NCBI GenBank assembly: GCA_022825675.1
Contig: JAJDWK010000072.1
Coordinates: 1 to 64,000 of the forward strand
Reading direction: 5' to 3'
Length of the DNA: 64,000 nt
From: Anaerolineae bacterium
GTDB lineage: Bacteria; Chloroflexota; Anaerolineae; Aggregatilineales; Phototrophicaceae
Both the position numbers and the translations under genes were made by a program. Positions 38,090 to 47,132 of this stretch are shown here, in pieces (the stretch's first letter is position 1; the number at the start of each line of letters is the position of its first letter). The notes below the pieces were generated by a model, which was given only the letters and a program-made list of their open reading frames with translations, did no database searches and was not told the DNA's origin.

Positions 38090-39272
38090 GGCGGCGCTGG
38101 GGCAGCGCAACCGCCGCTTGAGCGAGAAATTACACCGCGCCAGCCGCAAGCAGCGCGTACGCAATGCCGCTTTGCGCATGGTCGCGGGGCTGCCGCTGCC
38201 GGCGGGACGCGGCGAATGGGAGCGCAGCCTGCTCATCCGCCCCGACCATTTGGGCGATGTCCTGCTTACGATGCCCGCGGTCCAAGCGCTGAAGCAGGCG
38301 CAGCCCGATACCAGCATTCACATGGTATGCGGTCCCTGGTCAGCAGAAGTGCCGGCGGCATATCCCGAAATCGACCGCGTGCTGACATTGGATTTCCCCG
38401 GCTTTGCGCGTGGCGGGGCGCGGCGCAACCCCTATATCAGCTTGCTTCAAGCCGCGCGGCGCTTGCGCCAGATTGGTTATGACAGCGCCTATATCCTGCG
38501 GCGCGATCATTGGTGGGGCGCTTGCCTCGCTTACCTCGCCGGCATCCCGCGGCGCATCGGCTTTGACATGCCAGGGCTGCGTCCATTTCTCACCAGGAGT
38601 GTAGCGCCGCGGCATCAGCATGCGCTAATGCAGAATCTCAGTCTCGTCGAGACTGCTTTCGACGAGCACAGCGGCGGACTTGCGCGCTTGCAATTCCCGG
38701 TAGACCGCGCTGCCAGCGATTATATCGAAGATTGGCTGGAAAATGCCGAAATCCCGCGCCAGCGGCTGCTGATTTGCATCCATCCCGGCGCTGGTGCCAG
38801 CAGCAAGCATTGGTCCGCTGAAAATTGGGCGGCGGTGGCGGATGCGCTCACCCGCCAGTTTGATGCCGCGATGGTCTTCACGGGAACGGCTGCCGAGGCG
38901 TCGATGCTGAGTGAAATTCGGGCGGAGACAAAAGCCGCCAGCCACAGCCTGGCGGGCGGCACATCTGTCAGCCAGTTGGCGGCGCTCTATCAGCGGGCGG
39001 GTGCGGTATTGGGGGCGGACAGCGGTGCAATGCACTTGGCGGCGGCTGTTGGCAGCCCAACCGTCACCCTATTTGGGCCGGCTGACCCGGGCGAGTTCGC
39101 GCCCTGGGGCGATGCCCGGCGGCACATCGTCGTACACAGCGACATCAGCTGCCGCCCCTGTCGCATTCTCGATTGGAGCGCCGATGCGCCCAGCTTCCAT
39201 CCCTGCGTCCGCGATATCAAGCCGCGCCAGGTCATTGAGGCGGCGCGGCGCATTTTGCAGGGATGCGCATAA
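38082..39272 (+). CDS. Glycosyltransferase family 9 (heptosyltransferase-like)
   Basis: About 396 aa, started at a TTG overlapping the previous gene; an ATG at 38178 (MVAGLPLPAG) is an alternative. The GT9 core begins SLLIRPDHLGDVLLTMPAVQALKQAQP and continues with CIHPGAGASSKHWSAENWAAVAD (donor-phosphate region) and AGAVLGADSGAMHLAAAVGSPTVTLFGPADP, the strongest family signature. GT9 enzymes add heptose to LPS in Gram-negatives. Its presence with two GT4 genes suggests a surface glycan or O-antigen-like polymer here. Confidence 0.88.
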   Translation: MNRAALGQRNRRLSEKLHRASRKQRVRNAALRMVAGLPLPAGRGEWERSLLIRPDHLGDVLLTMPAVQALKQAQPDTSIHMVCGPWSAEVPAAYPEIDRVLTLDFPGFARGGARRNPYISLLQAARRLRQIGYDSAYILRRDHWWGACLAYLAGIPRRIGFDMPGLRPFLTRSVAPRHQHALMQNLSLVETAFDEHSGGLARLQFPVDRAASDYIEDWLENAEIPRQRLLICIHPGAGASSKHWSAENWAAVADALTRQFDAAMVFTGTAAEASMLSEIRAETKAASHSLAGGTSVSQLAALYQRAGAVLGADSGAMHLAAAVGSPTVTLFGPADPGEFAPWGDARRHIVVHSDISCRPCRILDWSADAPSFHPCVRDIKPRQVIEAARRILQGCA

Positions 39273-39273
39273 C

Positions 39274-40983
39274 TCAGCTCAAAACCGCTTCGGCGCGGGG
39301 CGCGACAAAAATGGATTTTTCGTTGCGGAAAGTTACCATGCCAGCGCCGCCGCCTTTGACCGCGCGCACATATTTCACCCGCGTATAATCAACTTGCGCG
39401 CGTGCTTCGGCGCGCAAACTGCTGTACCAAGCGGCAACTGCCGCCGCTTCGGCTATCAGCGATTCTGGGATGCGCCTGCCGTCATTGCGGATGACCACAT
39501 GCGCGCCCGGGGCATCGCGCGCGTGCAGCCAGATGTCTTGCCCATTCGCTTTCTTGAAGGTGACAATTTCATTCTGGCGGCTGTTGCGCCCCACCCAAAT
39601 CACATAACCATCACGGCTGACGACGCGCAAAGGTCCCGACCGCTCGCCGCCGCCGAGGCGCTTTTGGCGGGGACCGCGCCAATGCCCGCGCGCTTGCAGC
39701 GCCTGCAGCACATCATCAATCTCAAGCCAGTTGCGCGCCAGCGCCAAATCCGCCCGCAATTGCGCGATATAGCGCAATTCAAGCTCTGTCTCCGCGATGA
39801 GAGCGGGCAGCGCCGCCCGCGCCGACTTGGCTTTTTCATAGCGGCGGAAGTAGGCTTGTGCGTTCTCCAAGGGGCTGCGCGCGGCGTCAAGCGGGATGCG
39901 CAGCTCGGCGGCGTCAGCATCATAATACGCGCTTAATTCCGTCTGCCCCGCGCTGATTGCATATTGATAGGCGAGGATCAATTCTCCGGATTGCTTTATT
40001 TTTTCGAGCGCGCTGTCATCTTTTAAGCCGGCTTGCAGCGATGCCAGCTTGGCGTTCAAGCGCGCTTCCGCGCCATCCAGCGCCGCCGCGGTCGGCTGTT
40101 TCGCCTTGTGATAGGCGTCATCGCCTTGCAGCGCCGCATAAAACTCGCTGACTGCCGCGCTTGCCGTGGGGCGGGCTTGCCACTGCAAATGGCTGAGTGG
40201 GAAGACGCTGTATGCCACCGGCAAGCCGCCCAGGCTGCCGATGCCCGGCTGCCAGCGTCTGTCTAATAGTGGCATGACGAGCGCCCGCATCGCCGCATGA
40301 AGCGCATCGGCCGCCGTATTTTCAATGCGGGCGGCGCTATCCCCAGTCGCGCGGAAGACGATCTCCTTCGCCATTAGCGGACCGATGCCCAGAATCTTGG
40401 CGGGGAGAAGCCGCCGCGTTTGCATGCTAGGCTTTTGGGCGCTGTCAAGCATCGCGGCGAGGTCAGCGGCGCTCAGCGCGGCGGGATGCGCCTGATCGCG
40501 CGCGGGCGGCGGCACATACTTGTGGTTCGGCAAGCTCAAGCGGTAGCGATTTTCCTCCGGTCCCACACGCTTGATGCAGTCCAGGATTTGCCCATCCTGC
40601 AGCAGCAAGACATTTGCGCGGCGCGGGATAAGCTCGGCAATCAGGCGGAAGCTGCCGTCCGCGCTTTCAAACTGCAATTCCAGCGCCCGTTCCCAAGCGG
40701 GCTGGCTGATTGCAACGAGCGCCGCCCCCGGCAGGTACTTGCGGCAGAGCAGCCCCAGCTGTGTTGGTTTTGGCAGCGCCCGTCGCAGTTTTCCCGGCGA
40801 CAAATGGGCGCGCGGCTGCGCTGGTTCCGCGCTGAGATAGAGATAGTGGCGCTTGCCGCGGGCATAGAGCTCGAAACCGATGCCGAGGGCATCAACATCA
40901 ATGACCGCTTGCAGACGTCCGCCCAAAACGCTAGCCCGCAGCTCATCGGCTATCGCCGAAATCGTGAAGACATCTATCGCCAC
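39274..40983 (-). CDS. rqcH: RqcH/NEMF-like ribosome quality control protein (NFACT)
   Basis: A 569-aa NFACT protein that, in characterised bacteria, binds obstructed 50S subunits and recruits tRNA-Ala to add an alanine tail. The GTG at 40983 (MAIDVFTISAIADEL) has GAAGGG eight bases upstream; the track start is ten codons earlier at a TTG. The NFACT-N domain has ELIPRRANVLLLQDGQILDCIKRV, then coiled-coil arms around 280-430, and the NFACT-R domain GYVIWVGRNSRQNEIVTFKKANGQDIWLHARDAPGAHVVI. The usual DR dipeptide reads ER (QPAWERALEL) by my alignment. Confidence 0.88.
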   Translation of the reverse strand: MAIDVFTISAIADELRASVLGGRLQAVIDVDALGIGFELYARGKRHYLYLSAEPAQPRAHLSPGKLRRALPKPTQLGLLCRKYLPGAALVAISQPAWERALELQFESADGSFRLIAELIPRRANVLLLQDGQILDCIKRVGPEENRYRLSLPNHKYVPPPARDQAHPAALSAADLAAMLDSAQKPSMQTRRLLPAKILGIGPLMAKEIVFRATGDSAARIENTAADALHAAMRALVMPLLDRRWQPGIGSLGGLPVAYSVFPLSHLQWQARPTASAAVSEFYAALQGDDAYHKAKQPTAAALDGAEARLNAKLASLQAGLKDDSALEKIKQSGELILAYQYAISAGQTELSAYYDADAAELRIPLDAARSPLENAQAYFRRYEKAKSARAALPALIAETELELRYIAQLRADLALARNWLEIDDVLQALQARGHWRGPRQKRLGGGERSGPLRVVSRDGYVIWVGRNSRQNEIVTFKKANGQDIWLHARDAPGAHVVIRNDGRRIPESLIAEAAAVAAWYSSLRAEARAQVDYTRVKYVRAVKGGGAGMVTFRNEKSIFVAPRAEAVLS

Positions 40984-41016
40984 AGTCCGCCCTTCGTCAT
41001 GATTTTTCGCCAACGC

Positions 41017-41475
41017 CTACCGCAGCGTCAGCAAGTAGGCGATGATGTGGCCGACTTCTTGCTTGCTCAAGCGCTCGCCATAATTGCCGGGCATGGCATC
41101 GCTGTAACCTGCGACCAGGTGCGCCGATGGGAAAAGAATCGCTTCGTAAAGATATTGCTCGGCGGAAAGCGGCGGACGGCGGCTCGCGGCAAGGCCGCCG
41201 ATATTGGCAAACAATGGCGATACGCTGCCATCGCCAACAAGATGGCAGGCGGCGCATTCATGCGTCTCCAGCAGCGCCGCCCCCAGCGCGGCATCAGCCG
41301 CGGGGAGGGCTTGCGCCAGTTCTGCGTCATAAGCAGCCGGGTCGCCGCCGCCAGAACCTTGAGTATCGCTGAGCATAAGCGCCAGCATTAACAGAAACGC
41401 CAGCGAGACGGCAAGCATCAGCGCGAGAAGCAGCGGCAGCCGCGCTTGACGAGGGCGCTTTTTCTCGGGATTCAT
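41017..41475 (-). CDS. Membrane-anchored mono-haem cytochrome c
   Basis: A 152-aa protein with one strong N-terminal helix (LPLLLALMLAVSLAFLLMLALML) after a basic stretch, and a cytochrome c domain with a single haem site CAACH near residue 75. A likely distal Met ligand lies in GYSDAMPGNYGERLS, and the C-terminal helix EVGHIIAYLLTLR is typical. It would carry electrons on the outer face of the membrane. Just upstream in transcription is a small membrane protein; no oxidase or bc complex genes are in view. Confidence 0.88.
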   Translation of the reverse strand: MNPEKKRPRQARLPLLLALMLAVSLAFLLMLALMLSDTQGSGGGDPAAYDAELAQALPAADAALGAALLETHECAACHLVGDGSVSPLFANIGGLAASRRPPLSAEQYLYEAILFPSAHLVAGYSDAMPGNYGERLSKQEVGHIIAYLLTLR

Positions 41476-41505
41476 GCGGCGCTTGGGGTGTTGGCGCGCC
41501 GCGGG

Positions 41506-41778
41506 CTAAGGGCTTGCCGCCTGCCGGACTTCTTTGACCTGCCAGTTCAGAAGCCAAAAGACCAGCATCACGGTCAAACCGGCACCCAAAACATTAAAGA
41601 TAATAAAACCAGTGACCAAAAGGAAAGCCAAAGCCTGATCAGGCGTTGCCGTCAAGAAATCGCCACTGGGGTCGTTCGTCTGCCTGATGGCGAAATCCGA
41701 CGAAAGCAAGTTTGAGGTGATTGCCCCGCCCGCCAGCAGCACAAGCAATACAATGCCAACAGTGCCCAATGCCTTCAT
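41506..41778 (-). CDS. Small two-helix membrane protein near cytochrome c
   Basis: A 90-aa protein with two hydrophobic segments, VGIVLLVLLAGGAITSNLL and AFLLVTGFIIFNVLGAGLTVMLVFWLL, joined by a polar 25-residue loop (SSDFAIRQTNDPSGDF). I recognise no family. It lies 30 bases upstream of the cytochrome c gene in the same direction and probably in the same transcript, so it may be part of the same electron-transfer unit. Confidence 0.6.
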   Translation of the reverse strand: MKALGTVGIVLLVLLAGGAITSNLLSSDFAIRQTNDPSGDFLTATPDQALAFLLVTGFIIFNVLGAGLTVMLVFWLLNWQVKEVRQAASP

Positions 41779-41851
41779 GCCGATGCTCCCCTTAAAGCCC
41801 TTCTACCCTTTGCATTGTACTTAACAGCGCCAGGCGGCGCAAGCGGCGGCT

Positions 41852-43144
41852 TCACAGCCGCTGCACAAGCTGCTGCCGCTCGGGACCAACGCTGACGGAA
41901 TTGATGGGCACATCACAGAGCGCCGCCACTCGTGCGACATAGTCCCGCGCCGCCGGCGGCAGCTGCTCAAAACGGCGGCAGCCACTAATATCTTCCTGCC
42001 AGCCGGGCAATGTTTCATACTTCGGCTGCGCGCGCGCCAATTGCTCGTTGGTATCGGGCGGATAGCGATGCAGCGCGCCATCGATTTCGTAGGCAACCGC
42101 CAGCTTCAGCTCGGGCAAGCCCGAAAGGATATCGAGCTTGGTCAACATAAGTTCGCTGAACCCGTTAACGCTGACGGCGTAGCGCAGCATCACGGTATCC
42201 AGCCAGCCGCAGCGCCGGGGCCTGCCGGTGGTGGTGCCAAATTCGTCCCAGAAGTTAGCGCCGCTGCCGCGCAAGTGCAGGGAAACATCGCCTTTTAATT
42301 CTGTCGGCATCGGCCCGCCGCCCACGCGTGTGCTGAATGCCTTCGCCACGCCCAGCACGCGCTCGACGAACAGGGGACCAACCCCGAGCCCGGTCAAAGC
42401 GCCGCCAGCGGTAGGCGATGAGCTGGTTACGAAGGGGTAGCTGCCATGGTCGACATCAAGCAAGGTGCCTTGCGCGCCCTCACAAATGATGGTTTTGCCC
42501 GCTTTCAGCGCCTCGTACAAATATATCGATACATCTTTGATGAAGGGGCGCAGCATATCGGCAGCTTGCAGATAGCTCTCGGCGGCGGCGCGCGCATCCA
42601 ACGATTGCGCTCCTTGCCGCTCAAATGAAGAATTGGCAGTCTCAATCGCGCTGATGAGCCGCTCGGCAAATTCCTCGACATCGAGCAGCATGTCCCCGGT
42701 CCTGATGCCGGCGCGCCCCGTTTTGTCGAGATAGGCGGGACCAATCCCGCGCAGGGTTGTGCCAATTTTGGCAGCGCCCAGCGCCGCTTCTTTTGCGTGA
42801 TCCAGCGCGATATGCGCCGGCGTGATGATATGCGCCCGCGAGCTTATCACCAGCCGCTCGGGGCTAACCTCGATGCCAAGCTGCCGCAAAGCCTCCATTT
42901 CCTTCACCAGGTTGACCGGGTTGACAACCATGCCATTGCCCATGACGGAAACAACATCGCGGTGCAGAATGCCGGAAGGAATTTGGTGCAATTTGAACAC
43001 CTGCTCCCCAAGCGCGACTGTGTGCCCCGCATTGTCGCCACCGGCGTAACGGGCGACAATATCGGCGGAAGCCGCCAGCCAATCAACAACACGCCCCTTG
43101 CCTTCGTCTCCCCATTGCGCGCCGACCAGAATAGTCATTGGCAT
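41852..43144 (-). CDS. purA: Adenylosuccinate synthase
   Basis: A 430-aa enzyme joining IMP and aspartate with GTP, the first step from IMP to AMP. It is full length with the signature VGAQWGDEGKGRVVDWLA, GGDNAGHTV, GTTLRGIGPAYLDKTGRAGIRTGDM and CEGAQGTLLDVDHGSYPFVTSSSP. The ATG at 43144 overlaps the upstream S51-like gene by 10 bases; an ATG at 43138 would give a TGA/ATGA overlap and is also possible. It ends the RicT-led leftward gene string. Confidence 0.97.
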   Translation of the reverse strand: MPMTILVGAQWGDEGKGRVVDWLAASADIVARYAGGDNAGHTVALGEQVFKLHQIPSGILHRDVVSVMGNGMVVNPVNLVKEMEALRQLGIEVSPERLVISSRAHIITPAHIALDHAKEAALGAAKIGTTLRGIGPAYLDKTGRAGIRTGDMLLDVEEFAERLISAIETANSSFERQGAQSLDARAAAESYLQAADMLRPFIKDVSIYLYEALKAGKTIICEGAQGTLLDVDHGSYPFVTSSSPTAGGALTGLGVGPLFVERVLGVAKAFSTRVGGGPMPTELKGDVSLHLRGSGANFWDEFGTTTGRPRRCGWLDTVMLRYAVSVNGFSELMLTKLDILSGLPELKLAVAYEIDGALHRYPPDTNEQLARAQPKYETLPGWQEDISGCRRFEQLPPAARDYVARVAALCDVPINSVSVGPERQQLVQRL

Positions 43145-43827
43145 ATCAACTTATCCTGCCTCTCCTGATGTTCAGCCGGCAGCGCCGCGAGCAGCCCCTG
43201 CCCCAGTTGGATTTTGATATCGCTTTCACCCCAGGTTTCCAGGCTGCCGCCTGGTCCCAGCGCCAGCGCCGCGCCCGCTTGCACAGCAATATGCAGCGCA
43301 GAACTCCCTGGCACCGCGGGCGGCAAGCGCGTTATGTTAGCATCCGCAGCGCGCTCATGCCGAAGGCTGACATTGTGCACCAATCCCAAGCCCGCTTCAT
43401 ATTTGCCCGCCCGCGTTTGATAATGCGCGCCGGCGAGCGCCAGGGCATCGCCCTCAAAGAGCGCCAGCGCCCCTTGATTCAGCGCCGCTTTGATGGCATG
43501 GACAGCGGTTTGCCGCAGCAAACCCAACAGGCAATCAACATCATCAGCCGCGGCAATGACCAGCATCCCGGCGGCGGCAATCCGCTCATAGATTTCGTTT
43601 GCATCCGCCGCCAAATCTACCAGGTAGCCAGCTGGCGCGCCGAGGTCTGCCATGTCTTCCATGAGCGCATCCGCCAGTGCTTCGGACGAAGACACATAGG
43701 CGATGCCGCCATCGGCGGGAGCGCGGCTCAAAGCGCGGGCGCGCGTTTCGCCCAAGGGGTCAGCGCGCCCCGACAGCACAATCCAGCCGCCGCTTTCGTA
43801 CCAGCGGAACGGCGCAAGCCCCGTCAT
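43135..43827 (-). CDS. Peptidase S51/cyanophycinase-like protein, possibly inactive
   Basis: A 230-aa protein whose start (GGWIVLSGRADPLGETRARALS), IAYVSSSEALADALMEDMADLGAPAGYLVDL and GLGLVHNVSLRHE resemble the layout of cyanophycinase-like S51 proteins. The Ser nucleophile region (usually GTSAGA) seems to be FEGDALALAG here, without the Ser. The assignment is weak. It could be an unrelated class I amidotransferase-fold protein. It begins directly after the M20 stop codon (TGAATG) and overlaps purA, so it sits in one tight operon. Confidence 0.45.
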   Translation of the reverse strand: MTGLAPFRWYESGGWIVLSGRADPLGETRARALSRAPADGGIAYVSSSEALADALMEDMADLGAPAGYLVDLAADANEIYERIAAAGMLVIAAADDVDCLLGLLRQTAVHAIKAALNQGALALFEGDALALAGAHYQTRAGKYEAGLGLVHNVSLRHERAADANITRLPPAVPGSSALHIAVQAGAALALGPGGSLETWGESDIKIQLGQGLLAALPAEHQERQDKLICQ

Positions 43828-45009
43828 TCAGGCGGATACCCCCAGGTAATCGGCAATGAGCGCGGACATCATGCCGACGCTAAGCGGCAGCGCCTCCTCG
43901 TCAAAGTCAAAACGCGGGTGATGATGAGGGAAATCCAGTTGCCGCTTATGATTTGCCGAGCCCACCAGCAGGAAGGCGCTGGGGCTGCCCTCCATCAAGA
44001 TACCGACATCTTCCGATGCCATCCAAGGCTGGCTGACGACGCTAATCGCATCGCCACAGCGGGAGAATACATCCCGCGCCCTGCCCGCGACTGCCGCGTC
44101 ATTCATCACCGCGCCGATGCCAATGCCAAAATCCACCTCGGCGCGGCAGCCCATGGCAGCGGCAGTGCCTTCCGCGACTTCAGCGATGCGCCGTTTGACC
44201 ATCGCCCGCGTTTCCTCGCGAAACAGCCGATACGAGCCGCTGAAAGTTGCCGTCTGCGGGATGATGTTGCGCGCGCTGCCAGCTTCCAGCTTGCCAACAG
44301 TGATGACAACCAGATCCAGCGGGTCAACATTGCGGCTGACAATTGTCTGCAATGCCAATATCATCTGCGCGCTGCAGACGATGGGGTCTGCGGTTTGATG
44401 CGGCATTGCGCCGTGACCGCCCTTGCCGGTAACCGTTATCTCAAACATGCCTGCACCAGACATCGTCGGACCGTCAACCACGCTCACGTTGCCCACTTCC
44501 AAATCGTTCCAGAGGTGGATGCCTAGGCTGATATCGGGCGCGGGCGCTTGCAGGACGCCATCAGCCACCATCGCGCTGGCACCTTGGCCGATTTCTTCCG
44601 CCGGCTGGAAAACAAATTTCACCCGCCCGCGCAGGGAATCGCGCTGTCCCGAAAGCACTTTGGCGATGCCGAGGGCGATTGTCATGTGCCCATCGTGTCC
44701 GCAGGCGTGCATCTTGCCCGGGACCTGCGAGATATAGTCCGCGCTATTCGCTTCTTGTATCGGCAGCGCGTCCATATCCGCGCGGTAGAGCACCGTAGGA
44801 CCAGCGGCGGCACCTTCCAAGATGCCAACCACGCCGGACTTGCCGACGCCGGTCTGCACTTCCAAACCCAGCGCGCCCAGCTCTTCCGCGACGATGCGGG
44901 CGGAGCGCTGGACTTCAAAGCCGAGTTCCGGGTTTCGATGAAAATCACGCCGCCGCGCGCTCAATTCTTCACGCAGGGCTGCCGCCGCCGCCATAAAATC
45001 ATGCGCCAT
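43828..45009 (-). CDS. M20 family amidohydrolase (hippurate/IAA-amino acid hydrolase type)
   Basis: A 393-aa zinc amidohydrolase. Metal and catalytic motifs: LYRADMDALPIQE, GKMHACGHDGHMTIALG, FQPAEEIGQGASAMVADG, and a late His in LLVGSANHKRQLDFPHHHPRFDFDE. The dimerisation insert (GKGGHGAMPHQTADPI) is present. It removes the acyl group from N-acyl amino acids or similar amides. It lies 5 nt downstream of the PIG-L gene, and the pair may act together on N-acylated compounds. Confidence 0.92.
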   Translation of the reverse strand: MAHDFMAAAAALREELSARRRDFHRNPELGFEVQRSARIVAEELGALGLEVQTGVGKSGVVGILEGAAAGPTVLYRADMDALPIQEANSADYISQVPGKMHACGHDGHMTIALGIAKVLSGQRDSLRGRVKFVFQPAEEIGQGASAMVADGVLQAPAPDISLGIHLWNDLEVGNVSVVDGPTMSGAGMFEITVTGKGGHGAMPHQTADPIVCSAQMILALQTIVSRNVDPLDLVVITVGKLEAGSARNIIPQTATFSGSYRLFREETRAMVKRRIAEVAEGTAAAMGCRAEVDFGIGIGAVMNDAAVAGRARDVFSRCGDAISVVSQPWMASEDVGILMEGSPSAFLLVGSANHKRQLDFPHHHPRFDFDEEALPLSVGMMSALIADYLGVSA

Positions 45010-45014
45010 AAGGC

Positions 45015-45743
45015 TTACCTCAAATTGATTATGCGAAACTTTTCGATGCGCCGCGGATACTCCGGCGGCGCAGCGGGGTCGAGAGAGCGCTCGCGAATGC
45101 GCTCCGCCATTTTATCCATATCGGAAATCTGGCTCTTGTGCGCGCGCAAAGCCGCGATTTGCGTCTCCACAGAATCGCTGACATCAACAGTATGCGTCGG
45201 CTCGGCGGCACCGGCGATGTACACCGTGCGCACTTTATGCGTGCTTAAGCCCTCGTCCCGTTCATGCTCGATGAAGTTCAGGCGGTCGCGAGCGGTCGGG
45301 AAAACCGCCTCCAATGTTGCCACCCCAATCGCACGGTGATCCGGGTGATTTATCCCGCCGCCGCCGCGCCAAAATACCGTCGGGTCAGTGGTTACAACGA
45401 TGTCCGGCTTCTTCAGGCGGATCATGCGCGTGATGTCCCGCCGCAGTTCCAAAGTCGGGAAGAGCTCGCCGTCTTTATAACGCAGGAATACCACCTCGCG
45501 CACGCCGAGCGCGGCGGCGGCAGCCCGTTCTTCGTCTTCACGCAATGCCGCCAGGCGCTCATGCGTCATCTCGGGGTCAGCGCTGCCCTTGTCGCCGCTG
45601 GTCGCGAGCACAAAAGTAATATCCGCGCCAGCAGCCGCCCACTTGGCGAAGGTGGCGCCAGCAAAAAATTCCGGGTCGTCCGGGTGGGCAAACACACCCA
45701 GAACGCGCTTGTCACCTGCCGTCATGCTGTCAATTTCACCCAT
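45015..45743 (-). CDS. PIG-L family deacetylase
   Basis: A 242-aa protein started at ATG 45743 (MGEIDSMTAGDKRV); the track ORF includes 96 spurious codons overlapping ricT in another frame. The zinc site AHPDDPEFFAGATFAKW and the second His motif INHPDHRAIGVA identify the LmbE/PIG-L fold. Members deacetylate GlcNAc-containing molecules such as GlcNAc-inositol or GlcNAc-malate (bacillithiol pathway). Four bases separate it from the ricT stop. The substrate is not certain. Confidence 0.9.
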   Translation of the reverse strand: MGEIDSMTAGDKRVLGVFAHPDDPEFFAGATFAKWAAAGADITFVLATSGDKGSADPEMTHERLAALREDEERAAAAALGVREVVFLRYKDGELFPTLELRRDITRMIRLKKPDIVVTTDPTVFWRGGGGINHPDHRAIGVATLEAVFPTARDRLNFIEHERDEGLSTHKVRTVYIAGAAEPTHTVDVSDSVETQIAALRAHKSQISDMDKMAERIRERSLDPAAPPEYPRRIEKFRIINLR

Positions 45744-45747
45744 AGGT

Positions 45748-46896
45748 TCATCGCTTCTTGGTTTCGTCGCCAGCTGGCTTGGGCTGGCGGCTGCTCTGGG
45801 AGCCGCCGCGACGCCGCCCGCGCCTGCGGGAACGGCGGGGGGATTTCCGGCTTTTATCGCCGCCACGCGAGCGCCGGCGCGCGGGTTTGTCGGTTGCTGC
45901 CGCTTCGCCGTCTTTTTCTGGTGTTGATTCTTGCTTTGGCGCGGCCGGGCTTGGGGCGGCGCTGCGCGCTGGCAAGCGGTCGGCTTGACGCTGCCCAACC
46001 GGCATGCCACAGTCGCAGCTGCCATCGCCATGTTTATCGCAGGGCGATTGCGCCTTCTCCGCCAATTTTCGGAATTCTTCCAGCGGGATTATATCTTCCC
46101 GCAGTACCGTCTTGCGCGAGCCTTCGCCAAAATCAACCAAAACAGCATCACGCAGCGGCAGCTGATCGAGCACACGCCCTTCGCCATGGGGCGTTCCGAT
46201 GCGTTTGTTGCGGCGCGGCAGCTTGCGGCGCGCTTCTACATATTGCTCGTATTCATAGACCAAACAGCAGCGCAGACGCCCGCACATGCCCGTGATTTCG
46301 GACGGGCTCAGGGAGATGCCCTGCGCCTTCGCCATCTTGATCGATATCGGGCTGAAATCTGTCAAGAATGTGCTGCAGCAGCGGGTAATGCCGCAAGCGC
46401 CGAAGCCGCCTAAAAGTTTCGCGACATCGCGCGGACCGATTTGGCGCAGCTCAACCCGCGCTTCAAACTTGCGCTGCAAGCGCTTCTGGAGCGCGGTTGT
46501 GTCTATCTTCTGCTCGGCGCTGAAAAGGAAAGTGATAACCGTGCCATCATAATTGTATTGGGCGGCGACAAATTTGGCTTCGGACATGCGCCGCAGGTTG
46601 GAAGCCACTTCCTGGCAAACCTCTAAAGCGGCATCCTGCTGCTGTTCCCAATGCTGCTTCAGCGCCAGGTCGCGCGCGGTTGCCGGGCGCAGAATGCGCC
46701 GCACTTCTCTGCCCGCATCGGGCGCGGCGAAGCCCATCACCTGCCCCATCTGCCGACCGCGCCGCGTATCGACGATGACAAAATCGCCTTGTTCTACTTC
46801 GGGATGGCTGCTGAAATCAAAATGATAGAGCTTGCCTATTTTCTGAAATCGAACGCCAGCGACTCGTTCGCTGCTTTCTGCCACAGCTGCTTGCAT
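45748..46896 (-). CDS. ricT: RicT/PSP1-domain protein (YaaT family) with basic C-terminal tail
   Basis: A 382-aa protein from ATG 46896 (MQAAVAESSERVAGVRF), with GGCAGGG upstream. The PSP1 domain has GDFVIVDTRRGRQMGQVM and the Cys signature GACGITRCCSTFL then TGMCGRLRCCLVYEYEQY. In Bacillus this protein joins RicA and RicF in an iron-sulfur complex that helps RNase Y. After the domain come another Cys cluster (CDKHGDGSCDCG) and a very basic tail (RRSRGGDKSRKSPRRSRRRGRRRGG) likely to bind RNA. It starts the leftward string ending at purA; lysC is divergent after 236 bp. Confidence 0.88.
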   Translation of the reverse strand: MQAAVAESSERVAGVRFQKIGKLYHFDFSSHPEVEQGDFVIVDTRRGRQMGQVMGFAAPDAGREVRRILRPATARDLALKQHWEQQQDAALEVCQEVASNLRRMSEAKFVAAQYNYDGTVITFLFSAEQKIDTTALQKRLQRKFEARVELRQIGPRDVAKLLGGFGACGITRCCSTFLTDFSPISIKMAKAQGISLSPSEITGMCGRLRCCLVYEYEQYVEARRKLPRRNKRIGTPHGEGRVLDQLPLRDAVLVDFGEGSRKTVLREDIIPLEEFRKLAEKAQSPCDKHGDGSCDCGMPVGQRQADRLPARSAAPSPAAPKQESTPEKDGEAAATDKPARRRSRGGDKSRKSPRRSRRRGRRRGGSQSSRQPKPAGDETKKR

Positions 46897-47132
46897 AGTG
46901 ACCCTGCCTTTTGCATCGTTTTCCTCCCGGCCAGCGGCAGCCGCTGGGCAACGGGTACATTCTTGGGTCATTCAAAGTGCTATCACTGTACAGCAATCAC
47001 GCGGCAAACGCAATACAGATGCCAGCAGGTTCGCCTGCCCCGCTTGGACAGCATTGGGCAACATTGCTAAAATAAGTAGCATGGGCATTTAATACTTTGC
47101 CTAAGAACAGGTGAAGATTTGCGGCAAGCGCC

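Noticed and set aside
38911-39936. 341-aa plus ORF across the GT9/RqcH junction
   Set aside because: Out of frame with both genes and without recognisable motifs; both true genes have strong signatures.
45015-46031. Long PIG-L ORF (338 aa) with a basic N-terminal extension
   Set aside because: The first 96 codons overlap the ricT tail in another frame and look like its shadow; ATG at 45743 gives a normal PIG-L length.
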